Positions 36,678-44,366 of a stretch of DNA of 64,000 nucleotides are shown piece by piece (within the stretch, counting starts at the first letter, position 1; each line of letters opens with the position of its first letter). A model generated the notes under the pieces. That model saw nothing but the letters and a program-made list of their open reading frames with translations, made no database searches and was not told the DNA's origin. The DNA is from Sideroxydans lithotrophicus (lineage in GTDB: Bacteria; Pseudomonadota; Gammaproteobacteria; Burkholderiales; Gallionellaceae). Position numbers and translations under genes: made by a program. Location of the stretch: positions 1 to 64,000 of the forward strand of contig DYJI01000001.1 in assembly GCA_020723185.1 (NCBI GenBank). Direction: 5' to 3'.

Positions 36678-37088
36678 TTAGAAAGGCTTCACGACGACGA
36701 GGATGACCACCGCCAGCAACACCAGCACCGGCACTTCATTGAAGAAGCGGAACCACACATGACTGCGCGTGTTGCGGTCTTCGGCGAACACCCTCACCAG
36801 ATGGCCGCAGTACAGGTGATAGGCGACAAGTCCCGCCACGAAGGCGGTCTTGGCATGCAGCCAGCCGCCCGAGAAACCGTAACCGAACCACAGCCACAGG
36901 CCGGTGACGACGGCCAGCGCGCCGATGGGCGTGACGAATTTGTACAGCTTGCGCTCCATCAGTTTCAGGCGCTCCTTCACCGCCGCCTCTTCCGCCATCG
37001 CATGATTGACGAAGATGCGCGGCAGATAGAACAGCCCCGCGAACCAACTGACCACGAAGAAGATATGGAATGCTTTGAGCCACAACAT
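36678..37088 (-). CDS. hemJ: Protoporphyrinogen oxidase HemJ
   Basis: Membrane protein converting protoporphyrinogen IX to protoporphyrin IX in haem synthesis (the UPF0093 family). The 136-residue product has four hydrophobic segments and the conserved start MLWLKAFHIFFVVSWFAGLFYLP; the conserved His8 and the MERKLYKFVTPIG loop are visible, as is the WLHAKTAFVAGL segment. It is adjacent to the rlmL-like gene (one-base gap), with the ABC permease gene four bases upstream. Confidence 0.92.
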   Translation of the reverse strand: MLWLKAFHIFFVVSWFAGLFYLPRIFVNHAMAEEAAVKERLKLMERKLYKFVTPIGALAVVTGLWLWFGYGFSGGWLHAKTAFVAGLVAYHLYCGHLVRVFAEDRNTRSHVWFRFFNEVPVLVLLAVVILVVVKPF

Positions 37089-37092
37089 GTAG

Positions 37093-37878
37093 TTACCTCG
37101 ACAATCTGCGTCTGAACAGAACCAGGGAAATATAGAAACCAGCCAGCGTATAGGTCAGCAGTACGCCGACATGCATGAGCGCCTGTGGTGGCACTGCACC
37201 GTTCATCAACGGTCGCGCCAGATCCACCGCATGCGTCAGCGGCAAGGCGGCGGCCAGCGCCTGCAAGGCTTCCGGCAATTGGCTGACCGGGAAAAAGACG
37301 CCGCATAGTAGCATCATCGGTGTGATGACCAGCGTGAAGTAGTACATGAAGAAATCGTAGGCCGGTGCCAGCGCGGTCATGATGAGGCCGATAGCTGCAA
37401 AGGCCAGACCGATCAGCAGTGCCAGCGGGATCATCCACAGCGACAGCAGCGAATGCGACAGCCCCAATATCCAGATCACCACCAGCACAGCAGCCCCCGA
37501 CATCAGGCTCTTGGTTGCCGCCCACAGTATCTCCGACAACACCACGTCGTCCAGCGCAACCGGCGTGTTCAGTATCGCTTCCCAGGTGCGCTGCTCGTGC
37601 ATGCGGGCAAAGCCGGAATACAGCGCCTCGAAGCTGGCGCTGTTCATCGACGAGTAACATAGTGTGCCCGCCGCCAGAAAGGCGATATAGGACATACCGC
37701 CCATCTCCGGCAACAGACTGCCCAAACCATAGCCCAGGCCCAGCATGTAGATCACCGGGTCGGCCAGATGGCCGAGGATGGAAGGTGCCGCCACCTTGCG
37801 CCACACCAGCCAGTGCCTGCGCCAGATGGGGAAGAAGCGCAGCGTCAACCGCGGTGCTGCAAAGTGACCCATGCTCAT
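37093..37878 (-). CDS. ABC-2 type exporter permease, NodJ family
   Basis: A 261-residue integral membrane permease with about six helices. The N-terminal [18 protein letters not shown] segment and the conserved [24 protein letters not shown] cytoplasmic loop identify the NodJ group (broken here as two blocks). It pairs with the ATPase at 37875-38789 (ATGA junction). NodIJ-type exporters are widespread in betaproteobacteria that make no Nod factors, so the substrate is unknown. Confidence 0.88.
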   Translation of the reverse strand: MSMGHFAAPRLTLRFFPIWRRHWLVWRKVAAPSILGHLADPVIYMLGLGYGLGSLLPEMGGMSYIAFLAAGTLCYSSMNSASFEALYSGFARMHEQRTWEAILNTPVALDDVVLSEILWAATKSLMSGAAVLVVIWILGLSHSLLSLWMIPLALLIGLAFAAIGLIMTALAPAYDFFMYYFTLVITPMMLLCGVFFPVSQLPEALQALAAALPLTHAVDLARPLMNGAVPPQALMHVGVLLTYTLAGFYISLVLFRRRLSR

Positions 37879-38789
37879 TCCCTCATCTCCCGTCCGGTCA
37901 GTTTCAGGAACACATCCTCCAGATTTGCGGGCCGGTGCAGATAGCGCAATGTGCTCTGCGCCTGCAAGTGCATCACCAGCGGCTGCGCCTCCGGCACATA
38001 GCAGAACACCGACTCTCCGCTCACTTCATAGCGTTGCGCAAAGTTCGCCGCATGCATGTCCGCCCACTGCCCGGATGTCTCGCCGAACACCTCCACCACC
38101 TGCGGCTCGATGTTGCGCTCTATCAGTTCGCGCGGAGAGCCTTCACTGATGAGCTTGCCGTTGTCCATCACCGCCAGGCGGTGGCACAGGCGCTCGGCCT
38201 CGTCCATGAAATGCGTGGTCAGCAGCAGCGTCTTGCCCTGCTGTGTCAGTTCGCGCAGGCGCTGCCAGATCAGGTGGCGCGCTTGCGGATCGAGGCCGGT
38301 GGTCGGCTCGTCGAGGAACACCACGTCTGGATCGTTCACCAGCGCGCGTGCCAGCGTCAGACGGCGCTTCATACCGCCGGACAGCGTCGGCACCTTCGCG
38401 TCGCGTTTGCTGGTAAGGCTGGCGAAATCGAGCAAGTCAGGGATGCGCGCCTCGATGTCGCTGTCTTGCATGCCGAAATAGCGTCCGTACACCAGCAGGT
38501 TCTCCGCCACGGTGAAGTCGGGATCGAGGTTGTCCATCTGCGGCACCACGCCCACCTTGATGCGTGCCTCGCGCGCGGCCTGCGGCACCGGCAAGTCGAG
38601 CAGCGTAGCCGTACCCGCATCGGGCGCGATCAGCCCGAGCAGCATGCGCAGCGTGGTGGTCTTACCCGCGCCGTTGGGGCCGAGCAGCCCGAAACATTCG
38701 CCCTTGTAGATGGACAGATCGAGCCCGTCCACCACGCAGTGGCCGCCGTAGGATTTTTGCAGGCCTTTGGCCTGTATGACTGGATTCAC
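37875..38789 (-). CDS. ABC exporter ATP-binding protein, NodI family
   Basis: The 304-residue ATPase has Walker [12 protein letters not shown]-loop VPQMDNLD, signature LSGGMKRRL, Walker [15 protein letters not shown] and the switch His in [13 protein letters not shown]. The [18 protein letters not shown] segment is typical of NodI. The start codon is GTG (38787-38789), overlapping the hydrolase stop (GTGA). It forms a transporter with the downstream permease. Confidence 0.92.
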   Translation of the reverse strand: MNPVIQAKGLQKSYGGHCVVDGLDLSIYKGECFGLLGPNGAGKTTTLRMLLGLIAPDAGTATLLDLPVPQAAREARIKVGVVPQMDNLDPDFTVAENLLVYGRYFGMQDSDIEARIPDLLDFASLTSKRDAKVPTLSGGMKRRLTLARALVNDPDVVFLDEPTTGLDPQARHLIWQRLRELTQQGKTLLLTTHFMDEAERLCHRLAVMDNGKLISEGSPRELIERNIEPQVVEVFGETSGQWADMHAANFAQRYEVSGESVFCYVPEAQPLVMHLQAQSTLRYLHRPANLEDVFLKLTGREMRE

Positions 38790-39406
38790 AATTCAACTCC
38801 ACTGAAATGCTTCTTCACGATATCGCGCAATTGTGTCAGGCGACCGTGAAAGAAATGCTCTGCTGCCGGTAGCACCACGATGGGCAGATGCTGTGGGCGC
38901 GCCCATTGCAGCGCATCGGCCAGCGGCACCACATCGTCATGCTCCCCGTGCACGACCAGGGTGTCGGGCGAAACGGCCGGCATCGCGAAGCGCCCGACGG
39001 CGGGGGCGGCCAGCACCAAATGCTGCGGCTGCAATCGTTGCGCGGCACGCGCCGCGACATAACCGCCGAACGAGAAACCGGACAACACCAGCGGCAGTTC
39101 GCCGCCGAACTGTTCCTGCGCGTAACGCGCCACCGCGATCAGGTCTTCCGTCTCGCCGTCGCCGCCAGTGAATCCGCCGTCGCTCGCGCCTACGCCGCGA
39201 AAGTTGAAGCGGAAGGCCGCACAGCCCATTTCGGCGAACGTCTTGGCCAGCGTCACCGCCACCTTGTTCTCCATCGTGCCACCCATGGTGGGCAAGGGAT
39301 GCGCCACCACCGCGATCGCACGCAGTTCGCCGTCCGGCAGATGCGCCACGCCTTCGAGCTGCCCTGCCGGCCCTTGCAGTACGAAATCCTTCAGTGCGAC
39401 AGCCAT
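38786..39406 (-). CDS. Alpha/beta hydrolase
   Basis: A 206-residue serine hydrolase of the small, lid-less type. Visible: [15 protein letters not shown] oxyanion strand, [12 protein letters not shown], the nucleophile elbow SGFSFGG, the acid in [12 protein letters not shown], and the catalytic His in [10 protein letters not shown]. No substrate can be inferred. It lies between the ferredoxin gene (TGATG overlap) and the ABC ATPase (GTGA overlap), so it is probably cotranslated with both. Confidence 0.88.
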   Translation of the reverse strand: MAVALKDFVLQGPAGQLEGVAHLPDGELRAIAVVAHPLPTMGGTMENKVAVTLAKTFAEMGCAAFRFNFRGVGASDGGFTGGDGETEDLIAVARYAQEQFGGELPLVLSGFSFGGYVAARAAQRLQPQHLVLAAPAVGRFAMPAVSPDTLVVHGEHDDVVPLADALQWARPQHLPIVVLPAAEHFFHGRLTQLRDIVKKHFSGVEL

Positions 39407-39720
39407 CAGATCTTCAGACGCTCCACCACGCGACCATGCTGCAGATGTTCCGCGATGATCTCATCCAGATCGCGCTCGTCGACGAAGGTGTACCAAGTGC
39501 CTTCGGGATAGATCACCAGCACGGGGCCGTCGTCGCAGCGGTCCAGACAACCGGCGGAATTGATGCGGATCTTGTTGTGCCGGTCAGAGATGCCCAGCGC
39601 CTTGACCTTGTCCTTCACATAGTCGCGCGCCTTCTGCGCACCGTGGTTGTTGCAGCAGTCGCTGCCGTCGGCGCGCTGGTTGGTGCAGAAGAACACATGC
39701 TTGTCGAAATACTGCGTCAT
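39406..39720 (-). CDS. Thioredoxin-like [2Fe-2S] ferredoxin
   Basis: The 104-residue protein has the cysteine pattern of Shethna-type / NuoE-like ferredoxins: Cys12, Cys22-Cys23, and Cys58-x3-Cys62 (AGCLDRCDDGP). It starts MTQYFDKHVFFCTNQR, as in other proteobacterial thioredoxin-like ferredoxins. Its redox partner is unknown. The ATG overlaps the VanZ-family stop (ATGA). A longer frame exists upstream in this phase but falls inside the VanZ gene. Confidence 0.9.
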   Translation of the reverse strand: MTQYFDKHVFFCTNQRADGSDCCNNHGAQKARDYVKDKVKALGISDRHNKIRINSAGCLDRCDDGPVLVIYPEGTWYTFVDERDLDEIIAEHLQHGRVVERLKI

Positions 39721-40808
39721 TCGTCTTTCCCCTCCGCCCTCGTGATGCGACGATAAGCCCAGATCAGATAGATACCCGACAGTAGCGGGAACATCGCCGA
39801 GGCGATCTGCGACATCCAGTTGAAGTTGCGCAGATGGCCGTAGTGCCAATGATACAAGCGCATCGCGGCAGCGGGTGCGGTACTGTCCAATACCCCTGCC
39901 GCAAGTGCCAGATAAGCGGCGCTCGTCGCCACCGCCGCCCACAGCAACGCGGCCCGCGGCAACCAGAAGCTGGCCCCCGTCAGCGTCAGCCCCGCCAGCA
40001 GACCCAGCACCGCCTCGCCGTTCAACCACAGCATCAAGGCCCAGGATTTCAGCAGCACCGCCGCCGCGATGAACTTGCCCAGTGCCACCACGCTCAGCAT
40101 CAGCAACAGCGCCGCCACCACATGCCGCCGGATGCGGAACAGGGTCTGCAACAGCAAGCCGATCAGCAGCAGGTTGCAGGCCACCGCCGCGCTCGCCCAC
40201 AGACTGAACTGAGGCGGAGCGAAAGCTGCGATGCGCCCGGCCTGCTCGGTGAGGAACACATTGCCGAGCATGGGCAGCGAAGGGTTGATCTGCGCGAACA
40301 TCCACAGCATCACCAGCGCCAGGCCGAAATCCACCGCGTCACCGCGCTGGAACAGTTCGATGCGCCATTGCGTCGCGCGTGCGAACCAGGCATGCGGCGC
40401 GATCCACACCGCCAGCACCGCCCCGCACAACGCCCCCAACCCGTTGGTGAGCACATCCACACTGGCCGCCGCACGCATCGGCAGGTATATCTGCAAAAAT
40501 TCCATAGCCATGGATAACGCCAGCGCAGCCAATGTGGCCAGCGTCACACTGTGTACAGACTTGAATCGCGTACTCAGATTGAGCGCCAGCAATATGCCCA
40601 GCGGCAGATAAGCCAGCCAGTTGGCAGCGGCGTCGAAAGCGGTATAGGCCTGGCCAAACGGCGCAGCGAGCACTTCCATGAAGGTCGGCACCCCAGCCTG
40701 CCAGCCCGCGAACGGGGAGAGACTGGCATACACGATCATCAGCACATAACCCGCCAGCAGATAGCGGCGCAGCAGGGAACGTTCGTCTTTTGCAGGCAGT
40801 ACAGGCAT
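39717..40808 (-). CDS. VanZ family membrane protein
   Basis: A 363-residue protein with about ten hydrophobic segments. The N-terminal part carries the VanZ-like pattern: YASLSPFAGW, then ANWLAYLPLGILLAL, then EFLQIYLPMRAASVDVLTNGLGAL with the acidic residues in order. The second half is an additional membrane domain of unknown role. Unlike VanZ of enterococci (about 160 residues), this long form is common in betaproteobacteria; no link to teicoplanin resistance is implied. It heads the chain VanZ-ferredoxin-hydrolase-NodI-NodJ. ATG at 40808 is preferred to a GTG one codon upstream. Confidence 0.82.
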   Translation of the reverse strand: MPVLPAKDERSLLRRYLLAGYVLMIVYASLSPFAGWQAGVPTFMEVLAAPFGQAYTAFDAAANWLAYLPLGILLALNLSTRFKSVHSVTLATLAALALSMAMEFLQIYLPMRAAASVDVLTNGLGALCGAVLAVWIAPHAWFARATQWRIELFQRGDAVDFGLALVMLWMFAQINPSLPMLGNVFLTEQAGRIAAFAPPQFSLWASAAVACNLLLIGLLLQTLFRIRRHVVAALLLMLSVVALGKFIAAAVLLKSWALMLWLNGEAVLGLLAGLTLTGASFWLPRAALLWAAVATSAAYLALAAGVLDSTAPAAAMRLYHWHYGHLRNFNWMSQIASAMFPLLSGIYLIWAYRRITRAEGKDE

Positions 40809-40845
40809 CACGCATACCCGATGAAAAGACTCGGGCTCATTTGGG

Positions 40846-40874
40846 TTGACTCATCAGTAGGGGTGGTAAAGAAT
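40846..40874 (+). promoter_or_regulatory. Candidate sigma-70 promoter for bacteriohemerythrin
   Basis: TTGACT (40846-40851) and AAGAAT (40869-40874) are 17 bases apart. This implies a start near 40881 and a leader of about 45 bases containing the palindrome at 40902-40917. Confidence 0.5.
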
Positions 40875-40901
40875 GCGGCCCGCAGTTAAAAAAACTATTA
40901 C

Positions 40902-40917
40902 GTTCGACATATCGAAC
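40902..40917. promoter_or_regulatory. Palindrome GTTCGA-N4-TCGAAC, possible operator
   Basis: A perfect 6-4-6 palindrome lies between the candidate promoter and the hemerythrin ribosome binding site (GGAGG at about 40919-40923). Its size and place suit a dimeric repressor site or a small hairpin in the leader. Confidence 0.4.
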
Positions 40918-40928
40918 CGGAGGGGATT

Positions 40929-41393
40929 ATGGCATACCTGCACTGGTCCAATGAGCTGGACACAGGGATCGAAGTCATCGATAAACAGCATCGGCGTATC
41001 GTCGATCTGATCAACGAATTGAACACCGCCAACGAGAGTGGCGACCCGGCCGTGATCAACCATGTGCTGGGCGAGCTGGTCGACTACACCCTGTCGCACT
41101 TCAGCTTCGAGGAAGAACTTCAGGAGAAGGCGAACTATCCGTTCTACAAGGCACACAAGCGCGTGCATGAGATCTTCACCAAGCGCGTCGCCGAGTTCCA
41201 GCAACGCGCCTCTCAGGGCGAGAATGTCGCACCGGAACTGCTGGGCATGCTCAAGATCTGGCTGGTCAACCACATCAAGGGAGACGATGCCGACTACGTC
41301 GAAGCGGTGGTCAACTCGCTCGGCGTCGAGATCAAGAAGTCGGACACCTCCGGCGGCTGGCTGGGCGGTGCACTGAAAAGGATCTTCGGCTGA
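40929..41393 (+). CDS. Bacteriohemerythrin
   Basis: Di-iron O2-binding protein. The 154-residue product has all seven expected ligands: His21 (DKQHRR), His57 and Glu61 (SHFSFEEE), His76 and His80 (HKRVH), His115 and Asp120 (NHIKGDD). A short tail ending in SGGWLGGALKRIF follows the four-helix bundle. Likely roles are oxygen storage, delivery or sensing, useful to a microaerophile. GGAGG precedes the ATG. It ends one base from the convergent DUF167 gene, with no terminator between them. Confidence 0.93.
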   Translation: MAYLHWSNELDTGIEVIDKQHRRIVDLINELNTANESGDPAVINHVLGELVDYTLSHFSFEEELQEKANYPFYKAHKRVHEIFTKRVAEFQQRASQGENVAPELLGMLKIWLVNHIKGDDADYVEAVVNSLGVEIKKSDTSGGWLGGALKRIFG

Positions 41394-41394
41394 A

Positions 41395-41727
41395 TCACCC
41401 CGCAGCGGCGGCCAGCCGCTTCGCGATCACTGCAGGTAACTGTTTCGGCGCCTTGATGCGCAACTGCTTGTTCACGTTGTACACCCCGAACACCACCGTG
41501 ATCGCCCCCTCGGACACCTCGAACCTGCCCGCCAGATAACGCACCAGATGCACCGTCGCGCGCCCGCGCACCGGATTCTCAGCGACATATATCTCCAGTT
41601 GCTTGCCGATCACCTTGCCGATGCGGGTGCGGTTCGCACGCGGCCGTCCCAGCACGTTCAGCACCAGCGTATCGCCATCCCACTGGCAGAACGCATCCAG
41701 CTCCAGCCCGGCCTTAGAACTTTTCAT
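41395..41727 (-). CDS. Second DUF167 family protein
   Basis: A 110-residue protein of the DUF167 fold: LNVLGRPRANRTRIGK, then QLEIYVAENPVRGRATVHLVRYLA and VFGVYNVNKQLRIKAP. It keeps the strand-helix order of the family but has lost the usual GxAN (here GRAT) and the SRxK block is replaced, so it is a diverged paralogue of 30865-31152. It overlaps the pseudouridine synthase-like gene by 14 bases. Function unknown. Confidence 0.7.
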   Translation of the reverse strand: MKSSKAGLELDAFCQWDGDTLVLNVLGRPRANRTRIGKVIGKQLEIYVAENPVRGRATVHLVRYLAGRFEVSEGAITVVFGVYNVNKQLRIKAPKQLPAVIAKRLAAAAG

Positions 41728-42424
41728 ACGCAGCCAGATAGCGCCACTGCCCCGCTGGCAACTTGCCCATCGACAAACGCCCGATGCGCAAACGGCGCAA
41801 GCTCAGCAACTGCAACCCCACGCTCTCGCACATGAACGCGATCTGCCCCGGCCGCACGCCCTTCAACGCAAAACGCAGCCGCGTCTCGCTCTGGCGACTC
41901 ACCTTGGCGGGCGGCAGCGGCTTGCCGTTGAAGACCAGCCCGTTATTCAGCAGCTTCAGTCCATCCTCCGACAACTCGCCCGCCACCTCCGCCACATATT
42001 CCTGCTCCACCGTCGCCGCACCATCCACCAGTTTGCGTGACACACGGAAATCCTGAGTGAACACCGACATCCCGCTCGCCCCTGGCTCCAGCGGCAGACA
42101 CGGCGTCAGCTTCACGAAGTGCTGTTGCAGCACACGAATGTGAGAGTGATCGTCCGCCGCCTGCGTGTCGGTACGCAACAGCGATGTCACCCCCTCGTCG
42201 TTCAGCGCAGGAGGCTGATGCAGGATGATAGTCACAGGATCCAGCGGCACCGCCCTGGCATTCGGATCGATCTCCACCTGCTGCATCGTCACCATGAACT
42301 GCGGCAACTCCACCACCTGCCCGTCCACCTTCACCCAGCCACCCGCGATATACAGCTCAGCCTCACGGCGCGAGCAGGCGGCCAGTTCGGCGACAACTTT
42401 GGCAAGGCGGATGGGTTCGGTCAT
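41714..42424 (-). CDS. S4-domain protein of the RsuA/RluF pseudouridine synthase family, probably inactive
   Basis: The 236-residue product has an N-terminal S4 RNA-binding domain (RLAKVVAELAACSRREAELYI, residues 6-50) and a C-terminal RsuA/RluF-type fold ending LSLRRLRIGRLSMGKLPAGQWRYL (broken here for length; residues 207-230). In active enzymes the catalytic aspartate lies in GRLDxxTxGL; here the matching stretch reads LPLEPGASGM, with Glu113 in place of Asp, and the conserved RQIRRM block reads GQIAFM. It therefore looks like a non-catalytic RNA-binding relative. MTEPIRLAKV is the likely start (42422-42424). Confidence 0.75.
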   Translation of the reverse strand: MTEPIRLAKVVAELAACSRREAELYIAGGWVKVDGQVVELPQFMVTMQQVEIDPNARAVPLDPVTIILHQPPALNDEGVTSLLRTDTQAADDHSHIRVLQQHFVKLTPCLPLEPGASGMSVFTQDFRVSRKLVDGAATVEQEYVAEVAGELSEDGLKLLNNGLVFNGKPLPPAKVSRQSETRLRFALKGVRPGQIAFMCESVGLQLLSLRRLRIGRLSMGKLPAGQWRYLAAYEKF

Positions 42425-42496
42425 GGAAGCAGATTCATCGAAACAAGGCGCGCATTGTAAACGCAGGCTCACCACGTTCCCCTGTAAAATCCGGCC

Positions 42497-42724
42497 ATGA
42501 ACTCACCCGACACCAAACGCCCGCCACTGGAAGGCATCACCCTCGAGATGATCGTCACCCGTCTTTCTGAAAGCATGGGCTGGGAAGCGATGGCCGATGC
42601 CATCCCCATCCGCTGCTTCACGCATGACCCGAGTGTGAAATCGAGTTTGAAGTTCTTGCGGAGGACGCCTTGGGCGAGGGCGAAGGTGGAGGAGTTGTAT
42701 TTGAGGTCGCTTCGTTCGAAGTGA
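42497..42724 (+). CDS. VF530 family DNA-binding protein
   Basis: A 75-residue protein matching the VF530 family: LEGITLEMIVTRLSESMGW, IPIRCFTHDPSVKSSLKFL and RRTPWARAKVEELYL in order. Relatives are small proteins annotated as DNA-binding; the biological role is unknown. It stands alone, divergent from the S4-domain gene (72 bases) and upstream of the large repeat. Confidence 0.85.
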   Translation: MNSPDTKRPPLEGITLEMIVTRLSESMGWEAMADAIPIRCFTHDPSVKSSLKFLRRTPWARAKVEELYLRSLRSK

Positions 42725-42737
42725 TTTCTTAATAATT

Positions 42738-43312
42738 CAAAGTCAAAACCGTCGGGGGTAGCCCGACAGCTAGTTACTTTTTCTTGCGTCGCCAAGAAAA
42801 AGCAACCAAAAAGAAGGCGACCCCACTGCGCCGCCCCTGCGGGGTTCCCTGCGTTGCTCGAACGGTCGGGCCTCCTCATAAACTCGCACGATCCGCTACG
42901 CGGCCACGTGCTCAAACATATTCGTCGGACTTCCCCCGCCCGCCCTGCGCTACTCGGCCGCGCACAGGGGGATGAAATTCAAAAACCCAACCTCAAAACC
43001 AGTGAGGCGGGCAAAGCCCGCCTCACCAAAGCCAAACAAAGAAGCGTGCGCAAAGCGCACACAAAACCGCTTCACCGCCTTTGACTTACCTTCCCTTGTG
43101 CGCCGCCGAGTAGCGCAGACTGGTCAGGGGTAGTCGGCGAGGATTGTCTGAGCGCGCAGCGCGAGTTCCGCAGCCGCCTGACCAGTCGAGCAACGCAGGG
43201 GACCCACGCAGTGGGCGGCAAACCAGGGTCGCCTTTTCTTTGGTTACTTTCTTTTGGCGAAGCAAAAGAAAGTAACTTGCTGTCGGGCAACCCCCGACGG
43301 TTTTGAATTTGA
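42738..43312. repeat. Large imperfect palindromic repeat element
   Basis: The two sides of this gene-free 575-base stretch are inverted copies of each other. The best-matching ends are 42738-42872 and 43178-43312 (starting TCAAAACCGTCGGGGG on the left); weaker matching continues inward, for instance CTGCGCTACTCGG on the left and its complement on the right, to a central hairpin with an 11-bp perfect stem (43002-43012 with 43016-43026). Each end also holds its own hairpin: 43243-43276 has a perfect 14-bp stem (GTTACTTTCTTTTG). Short frames here are not credible genes. It resembles dispersed GC-rich repeats of other proteobacteria. No transposase is present. Confidence 0.8.
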
Positions 43313-43467
43313 GTCCATGCGGCGCAATGCCCGTTGGTTATTGCGCCCTACGCTTGCTAAAACCGTCCACTCCCTTCAATTTAGTGCTCATTGACTTAGG
43401 TACCGTTCTCCGTCAAGATGCAGCCGTTCGGTCGGCCTGCCTTTAGCGGCAGCCCCCGACCGTGCTT

Positions 43468-43487
43468 GGGCTGCCTTTGGGCAGCCC
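43468..43487 (+). terminator. Hairpin with T-rich tail near the DUF3800 stop
   Basis: An 8-bp stem (GGGCTGCC with GGCAGCCC) is followed on the plus strand by TTCTTATTTT. It therefore reads as a plus-strand terminator, yet the only adjacent gene (DUF3800) is on the minus strand and ends at 43491. It may simply be a hairpin at the 3' end of that transcript. Confidence 0.4.
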
Positions 43488-43490
43488 TTC

Positions 43491-44327
43491 TTATTTTCTG
43501 ACAATTCCAAGTGGATCTTTCGGTGACGCTTTCTTATAGCAAATCCCAGAAAGCCGATGTTCAAACATCTTGTTAATTCCATATTTCTTGATGTTTTGTG
43601 TTCCAACAACTTCACGTTTTAGTAATGCAAATGCTACGCAATCAGCTAGCTGAAGAAAAAATGATTGGTGAGACTTCTTGAAGATAGGATCCTCGATTAC
43701 CCTCTCAATAGGAATATTCTGAGTAGCTTTTCCTGCTTTCCACTCTCCGAATTGAGAGGGGATTGGATTAAACACACTCATCTTTCGCATTACTTTTGTA
43801 ATTTCGGGTTCACGCCCTTCATCTGCAAAAATAATAGCCCTTGGACGATAGCTATTTAGACGCACCTCTACTTGGTATCTATCTGCATAGTCAGTGGGTA
43901 ATTTGGCAACAAGATCACGACGAAGAGGAATTTCTCGTTTCTCGAATTCAAGCATTGTTCGTTCAATTCGATTTGTAAGCCGGTCCCATGCATCAAGCTG
44001 TGGATCTTTGCGCCCTTTCACATCTAAGCAAATGTTAATCAACATCACATTGGGAAACTGTGCGACAGAAGATAACAATTGATCGAATATTCTTGACCTC
44101 TGATGTTTCCCAATTATCTGTTCAGAAATTCTTCCTCGACCACTAACAAACTCATGCGCATGAATTTCTTTTCGAAGAAAAATCCCAAAGTCCTGCTTAA
44201 GTAGCGCTCGGTGTTGTCGAATACGACTAAAGCATTCATGCCAGTCACTATGACGGATACCAATAGCCGACAAACAAAATTTATTGTCGTCGTACGATTC
44301 ATCAACATAAAAGAGTCGAACTGTCAT
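43491..44327 (-). CDS. DUF3800 domain protein
   Basis: The 278-residue product fits DUF3800, an RNase H-like family with conserved acidic residues: FYVDES near the N-terminus (Asp9, Glu10), FADEG (Asp169, Glu170) and QLADC (Asp229). These could form a metal-dependent nuclease site, but no activity is established. The gene is clearly more AT-rich than its neighbours and uses codons such as ATA, AAA and TTA freely, suggesting horizontal acquisition. It lies between the large repeat and polA. DUF3800 genes often occur on mobile or defence islands; here it stands alone. The ATG (44325-44327) has no strong ribosome site. Confidence 0.8.
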   Translation of the reverse strand: MTVRLFYVDESYDDNKFCLSAIGIRHSDWHECFSRIRQHRALLKQDFGIFLRKEIHAHEFVSGRGRISEQIIGKHQRSRIFDQLLSSVAQFPNVMLINICLDVKGRKDPQLDAWDRLTNRIERTMLEFEKREIPLRRDLVAKLPTDYADRYQVEVRLNSYRPRAIIFADEGREPEITKVMRKMSVFNPIPSQFGEWKAGKATQNIPIERVIEDPIFKKSHQSFFLQLADCVAFALLKREVVGTQNIKKYGINKMFEHRLSGICYKKASPKDPLGIVRK

Positions 44328-44366
44328 TGCTGTTCCTATCTAGTTAGTTGAACCTTCCTAGTATCC

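Noticed and set aside
37093-38789. Nodulation function of the NodIJ-type transporter
   Set aside because: No nodABC or other nodulation gene is near; this transporter family is common in betaproteobacteria that do not nodulate.
42784-43290. Short frames inside the palindromic repeat (for example 42784-42975, 42854-43084 and 43072-43290)
   Set aside because: They are created by the repeat sequence on both strands; the products are Arg/Pro-rich without a domain.
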